Positions 15,580 to 22,240 of a stretch of 44,249 nt of DNA are shown here, piece after piece. The stretch covers positions 1 to 44,249 of the forward strand of contig NZ_JAJOMC010000040.1 in assembly GCF_021129155.1 (NCBI RefSeq), given 5' to 3'. The stretch's first letter is position 1. Each line of letters opens with the position of its first letter. The stretch is from Arthrobacter sp. AK04 (GTDB taxonomy: Bacteria > Actinomycetota > Actinomycetes > Actinomycetales > Micrococcaceae). The notes below the pieces were generated by a model, which was not told the DNA's origin, searched no databases, and worked only from the letters and a program-made list of their open reading frames with translations. Both the position numbers and the translations under genes were made by a program.

Positions 15580-15619
15580 GTACGACGGCGGCGCGCGCCG
15601 CCGTCGTAAGCCTCACCTT
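15580..15619. repeat. Dispersed GC palindrome, copy 2 (with CACCTT box)
   Basis: The core 15581-15608 is a perfect 28-base palindrome (arms TACGACGGCGGCGC and GCGCCGCCGTCGTA). Five bases later comes CACCTT (15614-15619), which overlaps the TAA stop codon of the I36-like gene. The element therefore forms the 3' end of that gene. Confidence 0.8.
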
Positions 15620-16061
15620 AGGCCCAGCTCTGGTCCCGGTAGATGCAGTCGGAACCCGCCACCTGGAGCGAGGACACCTGGTTCTTCATGCCGAAGGAGG
15701 CCAGGTTCCAGCGCTCGCCCGGGTAGATGATGAACCCCGTGCCTGAGCAGTCGCTGTTGTAGTACACCGCAACATTCTTTCCGGTGTGGTTGATGGCAGA
15801 GGCCGCGTTGTTGTTCACCTGGACACCCCAACCGGACCGGCCCTGCGGACCGTCCGTGAAGAGCTCGTTGCCCAGGCCTGCGTCACTCTGCGCATAGTCG
15901 GCACGTGCCCCGCCGAAGTCGCTGTTGAAGTACAGGCAGAACCTGTCCGTCGGGCAGGCCGTCCCGGTTCCCGCAGCACTTGCCGCAGGAACGCCGGCAA
16001 ACAGTGACCCCGCTACTGCAAGCACAGCGCCCAGTCCTGCTGTTGCTCGTGACATTTTCAT
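15618..16061 (-). CDS. Secreted peptidase inhibitor I36-like protein
   Basis: A 147-residue exported protein. Signal peptide 1-30 (MKMSRATAGLGAVLAVAGSL ... AASA). The mature part contains CPTDRFCLYFNSDFGGARAD and later NNNAASAINHTGKNVAVYYN, then SDCSGTGF and a terminal SDCIYRDQSWA. This is the paired Greek-key (crystallin-like) pattern of the I36 inhibitor family, whose type member from Streptomyces inhibits metalloproteases. Four cysteines could form two disulfides. The ATG has a GGGGGA site. Many family members have no tested inhibitor activity, so the family is firmer than the function. A palindromic repeat overlaps its stop. Confidence 0.85.
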   Translation of the reverse strand: MKMSRATAGLGAVLAVAGSLFAGVPAASAAGTGTACPTDRFCLYFNSDFGGARADYAQSDAGLGNELFTDGPQGRSGWGVQVNNNAASAINHTGKNVAVYYNSDCSGTGFIIYPGERWNLASFGMKNQVSSLQVAGSDCIYRDQSWA

Positions 16062-16209
16062 AATTCCCCCGAATCAATTGGTTGTGGCCGGAGATTCCGG
16101 CCGGCAGCACGGGCATTGTGCGGCCACTGCGAATCCTTCCAAAAGAACAGGGTGTGGGCGATGGGGTGAACTCCCCGTGTGGATCCCGTGAGGTCAGCTG
16201 CGGTTGGCG

Positions 16210-16809
16210 TTAGCGGCGGGTGGCGCGTTCCACGATCTCGTGGGCGATCGCGTAAACCTTCCGGTTTGTGTCCTGGCTTTGCTGGCTCATCAGTTCATAG
16301 GCCTGGTCTGCGGTGATGCCTGTGCGTCCCATCAGGACGCCCTTGGCCTGTTCGATGACGGCCCGGTTGCGGGCCGACGCAGCCACGGCCTCTGTGGCCA
16401 GCTGGTGGCGGTCGGAATGGATGGACTGGGTGAGGTCAACCACCACGCCCCACACGCCCACGGGAACACCATCCTCTAGGATGTAGTCCGCAGAGTACAG
16501 CAGTTTGTGCTGGCGGTCCTTGCGGTCGCGGATGGACACGTAGATGGACGACGGGCCTCCAACCGCTGCCACGCGATCCCAATACGCCTGGACCACAGGA
16601 CGGTCTGCCGGCTCGATGTGGGCGAAAGCCATATCCATGGAAGGGACAACGTCGCCGCGTTCGTATCCGTAGATGCGGTACAGCCCTTCCGACCAGTGGA
16701 AGACGCCCTCTGCGAAGTAGTACTCGACAAGTCCTGTGGGGCAGTCGAGAAAATCAGCGTGCGGGATCATTGCTGACGAAGGTGCTGGGGAGTTGTTGCT
16801 GGAGGTCAC
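16210..16809 (-). CDS. PAS-ANTAR domain regulator
   Basis: 199 residues. Residues 25-130 form a PAS fold of the PAS_3 type (VFHWSEGLYRIYGYERGDVV, FAHIEPADRPVVQAYWDRV, VGVWGVVVDLTQ). Residues 140-195 form an ANTAR domain (RNRAVIEQAKGVLMGRTGIT, then ADQAYELMSQQSQDTNRKVY). ANTAR proteins act as RNA-binding antiterminators; the PAS domain probably senses a small molecule, redox state or light. The GTG start (MTSSNNSPAP) is the first good one. It stands alone between the I36-like gene and a small secreted-protein gene. It is one of three ANTAR regulators in the window. Confidence 0.85.
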   Translation of the reverse strand: MTSSNNSPAPSSAMIPHADFLDCPTGLVEYYFAEGVFHWSEGLYRIYGYERGDVVPSMDMAFAHIEPADRPVVQAYWDRVAAVGGPSSIYVSIRDRKDRQHKLLYSADYILEDGVPVGVWGVVVDLTQSIHSDRHQLATEAVAASARNRAVIEQAKGVLMGRTGITADQAYELMSQQSQDTNRKVYAIAHEIVERATRR

Positions 16810-16910
16810 TGAGGGCCGTTCGGTGTGCTCTGTCCTGGCTTCCCCCGGCCGGGATTCATTAATAATGAGAACATCCTAAACGAGGCAGCACTCCGCCCGC
16901 GCAGGGCCAG

Positions 16911-17258
16911 TTACCGGTTGACGTACTCGCCGTCGCAGGCTGCCTCCTCGGCGTCGCTGCCGAGGACGTAGATGTCGTTGTTGTCCCCGGGAACGCCCTG
17001 GTGGACCAGCACGTGGAGCGGATGCGTCCTGCCGTCCGTTTGCGGGATGTCCGCGGCGTGCGGGTTGTGGTCGAATACGGCGTCGGGTAGCTCGACCTCT
17101 TCCTCCCCCGCGCCTTCCGCCACGACGACGCAGCCGCCGTTGCCCACCACCCTGACGTGGGTGTGGTCAGCTGCTGCCGGGCCGGTTGCAGCAAGCAGCA
17201 GCAGTGCTGACGCGGCAGAGGTAGCTGCGGCCTTACCCAGTGCTTTTGTGGTTTTCAT
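16911..17258 (-). CDS. Small secreted protein of unknown function
   Basis: A 115-residue exported protein. Signal peptide about 1-30 (MKTTKALGKAAATSAASALL, ending AAADH). The mature 85 residues are acidic, with a glycine/valine strand (VRVVGNGGCVVVAEG), a His-containing stretch (HPLHVLVHQGVPG) and two cysteines (GGC, ACDGEY) that may pair. No family recognised. The ATG at 17258 has GGGCGAG upstream; a longer in-frame reading to 17321 is less likely because it would place a leader before the signal peptide. The stretch 17259-17481 shows no gene. Confidence 0.6.
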   Translation of the reverse strand: MKTTKALGKAAATSAASALLLLAATGPAAADHTHVRVVGNGGCVVVAEGAGEEEVELPDAVFDHNPHAADIPQTDGRTHPLHVLVHQGVPGDNNDIYVLGSDAEEAACDGEYVNR

Positions 17259-17481
17259 GACTCGCCCTTTCGATGGTGTCAACGGGAATATCATCGTGGC
17301 CAAGAGAGCACGTCCAGTCAATGGGCAGTCCGGGCATCAGCCGAGGTCAGCGCCACCCGGGCATCCACATGGAGTGCGTGACGGGCGGGAGATGGTCAGG
17401 CCTGCCGGCCGGCGCCGTGGAGGAGAGCGTCAGCACCAACGGCCATCAGCAGCTGGCGGCGATGGTGCCTGAAGCGGGGAA

Positions 17482-18414
17482 CTACCCGTCAAACCGCGCA
17501 GCGGTGCTGCCGTGCGGCACCACCACGTGCACGGCGTTGCGCTCGATGGTGAAGTCGGCGGGTGTGGTTGTGGCGATCTCGCCGTCGAGGTTCACCGGCA
17601 TGGGCGGCTCGGTGACCAGCCGGACACGCTGGCAGGTCAGGTGGTACACGCCGCTGCGCTCCACGAAGCTGCCGTCTTTAAGCATCCGGGCGATCCTGAT
17701 GTGCTCCCGGAGCGGCGCCCCAGGGATGGCGTAGATATCAAGCAGGTGATCATCGATGCCTGCCGTGGGCGAGACGGCGTTGCCGCCGCCGTAATGCCGG
17801 CCGTTGCCAACCGCCACCTGCAGCAGGTTGTCGAGCTCCAGTGTTTCATGGTCCCCGTCCGGGAACTCGAGGCGGGCCCGGAACGGCCGGTGCCTGGCAT
17901 ACGCGCGCACGGCGGCAACGCCGTAGGCCAGCGGCCCGAGGTACCTTTTCAGGCGGGGGCTGAGGGTTTCGGTGACACCCACCGAGAGGCCCACGGACGC
18001 AACGTTCAGGAACGGCTGGCCGTTGGCGCGCCCCATGTCGATGTCCACCACCTTCCCGCCGGCGAGCGCCGCGCACGCCCCGGCAAGATCGCTTGGCATT
18101 TCGAGCGTGCGGGCAAGGTCGTTGGCCGTTCCCAGCGGAAGGACCCCCAGTACGGTTCCGGTCCCGGCGAGCCGGCCGGCGGCGAAGGACACAGTGCCGT
18201 CACCGCCGCCAACAACCACAAGATCGTGCCCGCCGGCAACCACCTGGTCCAGGACTCCGGCCAGCTCGGCGCCGGAGAGCACATGGTGCACGGTTGAGAT
18301 GGGCAGCCCCGCACTTCGCAGCTGGTCCACGGCGAGCGCCGGCCCAGCAGCTCCCAGGCGTGCCCCGGCGTTGATCACCACGGCAGCGGACTTCGCCTCT
18401 TGGGCAACCTTCAT
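17482..18414 (-). CDS. Diacylglycerol-kinase-family lipid kinase (YegS/BmrU-like)
   Basis: About 310 residues. The N-terminal ATP-binding catalytic fold carries VVINAGARLG, the hallmark HDLVVVGGGDGTVSF (GGGDGT at about 69-74) and the following VLGVLPLGTANDLARTL. The second domain has FLNVASVGLSVGVTETLS, QVAVGNGRHYGGG (substrate/metal loop) and PVNLDGEI near the end, all conserved in bacterial DAGK-type lipid kinases. It likely phosphorylates a diacylglycerol-like or other hydroxylated lipid at the inner membrane. The start at 18414 has AGGA about eight bases upstream; an in-frame ATG at 18423 is also possible. It lies downstream of the phosphoesterase gene, separated by a palindromic repeat. 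Confidence 0.85.
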   Translation of the reverse strand: MKVAQEAKSAAVVINAGARLGAAGPALAVDQLRSAGLPISTVHHVLSGAELAGVLDQVVAGGHDLVVVGGGDGTVSFAAGRLAGTGTVLGVLPLGTANDLARTLEMPSDLAGACAALAGGKVVDIDMGRANGQPFLNVASVGLSVGVTETLSPRLKRYLGPLAYGVAAVRAYARHRPFRARLEFPDGDHETLELDNLLQVAVGNGRHYGGGNAVSPTAGIDDHLLDIYAIPGAPLREHIRIARMLKDGSFVERSGVYHLTCQRVRLVTEPPMPVNLDGEIATTTPADFTIERNAVHVVVPHGSTAARFDG

Positions 18415-18489
18415 GGGGACCATCCTAGGCCGGGCGCGCTGGGAACTCCCTGGGTAGTCCCCCTGGGCCCGCGCGGAGGAACGGAATGC

Positions 18490-18530
18490 GTACGACGGCG
18501 GTGCGCGGCCGACGTCGTACTGGCCACCTT
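18490..18530. repeat. Dispersed GC palindrome, copy 3 (with CACCTT box)
   Basis: Arms GTACGACGGCGGT and GCCGACGTCGTAC (18490-18520) enclose GCGCG, with one mismatch and one potential G-U pair. CACCTT follows five bases after the GTCGTA. It lies between the lipid kinase start and the phosphoesterase stop. Confidence 0.75.
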
Positions 18531-18558
18531 TGGTGCCGGGCGATTTTGGTGCGGGCAG

Positions 18559-19665
18559 TCAGGAACGGTTGGTGTAGACATCGTTGCTGAAGCGGTTCAG
18601 ACCCGGCGCGGCGGCGTAGCCGAGGTAGGGCAGCCCGAAGATGTCCTCGATGCTTCCGAGCAGGCTGTAGTGGTTGTAGGCGCGCTGTGATGTTGTGCCG
18701 CCTTTGACGTGCGGGGACAGGACCAGTGCCCCCACGCGGCCGCCGCCGGCGCCACCCGGCAGGGAGGAGGCGGCGCTTTCCTTGCCTTTGGCCTCGTCGA
18801 AGGTGAGGACCAGGATCCCGTCCTTCTTGAACGCTGCGGAGGCCAGGATGTCCGGGACGTGCTTCTTCAGCCATGCGTCGGCCCTGGGCAGGCCGCCCTT
18901 TGAGCCGTCGTGGCAGGGGTCATCATGGCCGTCGTTGCACAGGTTGGGGCTGATGTAGGACAGGTTGGGAGTGGTGTCCAGGGAGGTAAGGTCGGCGTCC
19001 AGGTTGCTGAAATCCACCACGTTGTCCTGGCATTCGGGCGAGGATGTGATGGCGGTGAAGTACACAAACGGATTGTGCCTGGTGGCGTACTGGGTCTCGG
19101 AGCTGGCGTTCTGGTTGGCGTCCTTCGCATCGACTTCCGGGTGCCGGCACGGTGTCCCCATGTCCTCCATGTAGCCCTTCCAGGACTTCCCCGCCGCGCT
19201 GAGCTGGCCGGCCAGGGTGGGCACCGAATCGGGATAGACGCAGCCGCTGCCCTCCACCTGGCCCGGTACGGCCGTCCCGGTGACGGTGAAAGCCTCGTAG
19301 GTGTGGCAGTCGCTGCTGGTCACGGGGTTGGGGCCCTGCCCGGAGAGCTGCGCGATGTAGTTGGGCAGCGATGCGTGCCCAATCGCGTAGTACTCCGTCA
19401 GCAGCACCCCCTGGGCCCGCAGGCTTTTGGAGAGGTACGGCGCCGGCGAGTCGGCGCCCCACACCTTGTCGTACGACTTGTTCTCGAGGTTGATCACAAA
19501 CACGTGCCCCAGTTTTCCGTCTGCGCGGCCGGAAGACGCCGGACCAGGCGCCGGGCCTGGAGCGGCCTGGCACCCTGCAAGGACAACCGCCGCGACGCAG
19601 GCCACCACGAAGGAAGCGCCGCGCCAGCTCTTACGGGACCGTTTCCGGGGATTGTCAGCCGCCAT
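18559..19665 (-). CDS. Phosphoesterase-family lipoprotein (PF04185-like acid phosphatase)
   Basis: A 368-residue lipoprotein with a lipobox (AAVVLAGC, cysteine near 32). The mature domain matches the phosphoesterase family that includes phospholipase C and SapM-like acid phosphatases: HVFVINLENKSYDKVWG, YYAIGHASLPNYIAQLSG, GILVLTFDEAKGKES and GALVLSPHVKGG. In the family these segments carry the metal-binding Glu/Asn, the catalytic Ser/Thr region and the later Asp/His ligands. It probably hydrolyses phosphomonoesters or phosphatidylinositol phosphates outside the membrane. The ATG at 19665 has GGAGG upstream. A palindromic repeat lies at its 3' end. Confidence 0.85.
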   Translation of the reverse strand: MAADNPRKRSRKSWRGASFVVACVAAVVLAGCQAAPGPAPGPASSGRADGKLGHVFVINLENKSYDKVWGADSPAPYLSKSLRAQGVLLTEYYAIGHASLPNYIAQLSGQGPNPVTSSDCHTYEAFTVTGTAVPGQVEGSGCVYPDSVPTLAGQLSAAGKSWKGYMEDMGTPCRHPEVDAKDANQNASSETQYATRHNPFVYFTAITSSPECQDNVVDFSNLDADLTSLDTTPNLSYISPNLCNDGHDDPCHDGSKGGLPRADAWLKKHVPDILASAAFKKDGILVLTFDEAKGKESAASSLPGGAGGGRVGALVLSPHVKGGTTSQRAYNHYSLLGSIEDIFGLPYLGYAAAPGLNRFSNDVYTNRS

Positions 19666-19766
19666 CAATTCCTGCCTCCGGGGAGGACGGACTGAGTACC
19701 GTCCACCTGGGGCTTATCCTGCCACTGCAACGCTGCCAACAGCATGGGCACAAAGCCCCATTCCGC

Positions 19767-19904
19767 CTACCCAGCCAGGGCGAAGGCGGCGATGACCAGG
19801 CCAATCACCAGGACAACGTTGAGGATCACGTACGGCTGGATGCCGCGCTTGGTTTCGGTGGGCATCCTGCGGCGCCCGTGCTTGCGGTTGACTACTTCTG
19901 CCAT
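19767..19904 (-). CDS. Tiny membrane protein, 45 aa
   Basis: A 45-residue frame beginning MAEVVNRKHGRRRMPTETKR and ending in one hydrophobic helix (YVILNVVLVIGLVIAAFALA). A basic cytoplasmic N-terminus with a C-terminal membrane anchor is a common shape for small actinobacterial membrane proteins. The ribosome site is weak. Function unknown. It lies about 100 bases before the phosphoesterase gene on the same strand and is divergent from the GAF-ANTAR gene at 20045. Confidence 0.5.
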   Translation of the reverse strand: MAEVVNRKHGRRRMPTETKRGIQPYVILNVVLVIGLVIAAFALAG

Positions 19905-20044
19905 GCATCGAACCTATGCAGCTCCGGCCGCCGGCGCCCGGGTAATGCCTACTCGATTTACTAAACCCCACCACTGGGATGGGCGGTCCGGCGGCGGCAG
20001 CAGCGTTCATTGCTTCCACCCAGCCCCGTCCCTATGGTGTACCC

Positions 20045-20782
20045 ATGGCGTTCTACCAGGTTCAGAGCGATTACGATCAACTCCAGGGGCTCCTGTCCGA
20101 GGTTGGGGACCTCAAGAGCTTCCTGAACGGCCTGACCCGCCTGGCATCCGAGGTAATGACGGAAGCGGCGGGGGCAAACGTCGAGTGTGCTGTGACGTTG
20201 CTCAGGCAAAAGCGCCCGGTCACCATCGCAGGCAGCAGCGAGCTGGCCGTCCGCCTGGACGAGATTGAGCAGGCTGTCGGCGGCGGGCCTTGTGTCGAGG
20301 CCTTGAGGATCGGCAGGCCGGTGCTGCTGGCGGACGTCTCCACCGACACCCGCTGGCCCACGTACTGCACCGCCCTGGCTGCGGCCGGATGCGGCAGTTG
20401 CCTGGGTGTCCCCCTGCATCCGGGAGAAAACGCGGCGGCCGCACTGAACTTCTTTGCCTCCCCCGCCGGCCCCATCACGGAACCCATGGTCGCCAGGGCC
20501 ACAACCTTCGCTGAATCAGCAGGCCAGGCGATGGCTTTGGCGGTGAGGATGGCGGCCAAGGACGAGCTCACAAGTGACCTGCGGGCTGCCATGGAAAAGC
20601 GGACCGTCATTGACCTGGCCACGGGCATCATCATGGGACAAAACCGGTGCTCGCAGGATGAGGCCTTCAAGATCCTGTTGAAGGTTTCCAGTAACCGCAA
20701 CCAGAAACTGGCTGCGGTTGCCGAGGAAGTGGTGGGACGCGTCGCGGGCAGCCGTGATGTGCAGACGCACTTCGATGATTGA
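20045..20782 (+). CDS. GAF-ANTAR domain regulator
   Basis: 245 residues. Residues 15-160 form a GAF domain, clearer than in the 1824-2579 protein: VECAVTLLRQKRPVTIAGSS, VGGGPCVEALRIGRPVLLAD, GCGSCLGVPLHPGENAAAAL. Residues 175-235 form ANTAR (DLRAAMEKRTVIDLATGIIM, GQNRCSQDEAFKILLKVSSN). It is a presumed signal-responsive RNA-binding antiterminator. The ATG at 20045 begins the GAF-family N-terminus (MAFYQVQSDYDQLQ); a longer reading to 19979 is unlikely. A short hairpin follows the stop. Confidence 0.85.
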   Translation: MAFYQVQSDYDQLQGLLSEVGDLKSFLNGLTRLASEVMTEAAGANVECAVTLLRQKRPVTIAGSSELAVRLDEIEQAVGGGPCVEALRIGRPVLLADVSTDTRWPTYCTALAAAGCGSCLGVPLHPGENAAAALNFFASPAGPITEPMVARATTFAESAGQAMALAVRMAAKDELTSDLRAAMEKRTVIDLATGIIMGQNRCSQDEAFKILLKVSSNRNQKLAAVAEEVVGRVAGSRDVQTHFDD

Positions 20783-20789
20783 GGGCGCC

Positions 20790-20805
20790 CTGCGGATTTC
20801 CGCAG
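20790..20805 (+). terminator. Short hairpin after the GAF-ANTAR gene
   Basis: CTGCGGATTTCCGCAG is a perfect seven-pair stem with a two-base centre, seven bases after the stop codon and before the next gene on the same strand. It is probably a weak terminator. Confidence 0.4.
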
Positions 20806-20917
20806 ACTTCCAGCGTTACCCTTCCCCCAACCACGTGCGGTGGTGATGATTCAAGGATGCAGACCGGCTCAGGAACGTCCAGGTGGTCATTGCCCCGCCC
20901 TTCAGGCAGGAGCGGCA

Positions 20918-21292
20918 GTGGCAAAGAAATCTGAAGCCCAGGCGGTGGCGGCCGTGGTGGACCGGCTCGCCGAGCGTTTCCCGGCGGTGGAGCGCTCCGT
21001 CATCGAGGACATGGTTGCCCACGAACACAGCCTTTTCGCCCACGGCCGCGTCCGGGACTACATCCCCATCCTGGTTGAGCGGGCCGCGAAACTCCGGCTT
21101 TCCGGACGGCATCCGCAGCCCGGACGGCATCCGCAGCCCGGCGGGCATCCGCAGCCTGCCAGCCCCGCGCAGCCTGCCCCTGCCGGCCCCGCGCAGCCTG
21201 CCCCTGCCGGCCCCGCGCTGCCTGAGCCGGCCAGGCCCATGCAGCTGGCCAACGCCGTTAGTGCTCCCGGCGGGTCTCCTGGAGCCGCTTGA
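20918..21292 (+). CDS. Three-helix-bundle dimerization domain protein with Pro-rich tail
   Basis: A 124-residue soluble protein. Residues 8-65 match a helical domain widespread in Actinobacteria: VAAVVDRLAERFPAVERSVI followed by VRDYIPILVERAAKLRL. The tail is low complexity with short tandem repeats, three copies of a GRHPQP-type unit and two of an AQPAPAGP-type unit, encoded by near-identical DNA repeats at about 21106-21220. The GTG at 20918 has GGAG upstream (AGGCAGGAGCGGCA). Function unknown; the domain is thought to mediate dimerization. Its 3' end overlaps the convergent metallo-hydrolase gene by 35 bases. Confidence 0.65.
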   Translation: MAKKSEAQAVAAVVDRLAERFPAVERSVIEDMVAHEHSLFAHGRVRDYIPILVERAAKLRLSGRHPQPGRHPQPGGHPQPASPAQPAPAGPAQPAPAGPALPEPARPMQLANAVSAPGGSPGAA

Positions 21293-22073
21293 TGAACCAG
21301 CGGGACTGCTCCGGCCCGTAGGGCAGCACCGGGATGGCCTTGGTGGCATCGTTCGGGGTGTCGCGGATGGACTGGCGTGCCTGGCGGACCGCGGTGGTCA
21401 TGGTGTCCGCCATAGTCCGGACGAACTGGTCGCTGCACGGCTTGCCGTGCCCGGGAACCAGGAACTCGTAGCGGTGGCGCAGCGCTGAGATGTGCCGGAG
21501 CGCATCGGCCCACTCCTCCGGGTAGGAGTCCTCGAAGGACGGGTGCGCGCCCTGCTCCACGAGGTCGCCCACGAACAAGGTGGTGGGGGTGCCCACCAGG
21601 AGGTCGCCGTCGGTGTGGCCGCGGCCGAGGTAGAACAGGGTGGCGGTCAGCCCGCCCAGATTAACCAGTACGGGCTGGTCCCCCACGACGGCGTTGGGCA
21701 CCACGAGTTCCACATTCTCGCCCTCGCCGGTGGACATTTCCGGTTCCAGCGTCCCCACGAAGCGGCGCTGCAGGTCCCCGCGCTCATCGATTTCGGTGGC
21801 GCAGTTCTGGTGTGCCCAGAACTCGGTGACGCCGGCTTCCGCGAACACCGCGTTGCCAAAGAAATGGTCGTAATGGGCGTGGGTGTTCACCACCACCAGC
21901 GGCAGCTGGGTCTTCTCCCGGACCGCGTCCAGGATCTCCCGGGCCTGCCGGGGGCCGCAGCCGGTGTCGATCACCATGGCCCGTTCGGAGCCGACAATCA
22001 GTCCGGTGTTGAGCAGCGATCCTTCGGTGACCAGCACATAGTTGTCCGCGCCGACTTCGAGCCATTCCGACAT
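21258..22073 (-). CDS. Metallo-beta-lactamase-fold hydrolase
   Basis: A 271-residue cytosolic enzyme. The zinc-binding motif THAHYDH (His65, His67, Asp69, His70) follows VVVN. Further ligands are likely in GRGHTDGD, in the FVGDLVEQGAH segment, and in FLVPGHGKP near the end. This matches the MBL-fold hydrolase superfamily, whose substrates vary widely (thioesters, lactones, beta-lactams, phosphodiesters), so none is claimed. The ATG at 22073 has a strong GGAGG...GGAG region; a longer reading to 22199 would add 42 residues with no better start. Convergent and overlapping at its 3' end with the gene at 20918. The stretch 22074-22240 shows no gene. Confidence 0.8.
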   Translation of the reverse strand: MSEWLEVGADNYVLVTEGSLLNTGLIVGSERAMVIDTGCGPRQAREILDAVREKTQLPLVVVNTHAHYDHFFGNAVFAEAGVTEFWAHQNCATEIDERGDLQRRFVGTLEPEMSTGEGENVELVVPNAVVGDQPVLVNLGGLTATLFYLGRGHTDGDLLVGTPTTLFVGDLVEQGAHPSFEDSYPEEWADALRHISALRHRYEFLVPGHGKPCSDQFVRTMADTMTTAVRQARQSIRDTPNDATKAIPVLPYGPEQSRWFIKRLQETRREH

Positions 22074-22240
22074 TGTTTCTCCGTACCTCCGGCAAAAGCA
22101 GTGTTCGTTCGTCCAGGGGTCGATTCTATCCAGCACTTCTGAAAGTTCCGGGGAGGACCGGACACCAGCGGTCACTTTAAAAGTAGTGCCAGTGTCCACG
22201 GCATATGAACCGCGTGCCCGACCAGCGGGATCAAGCGAGG

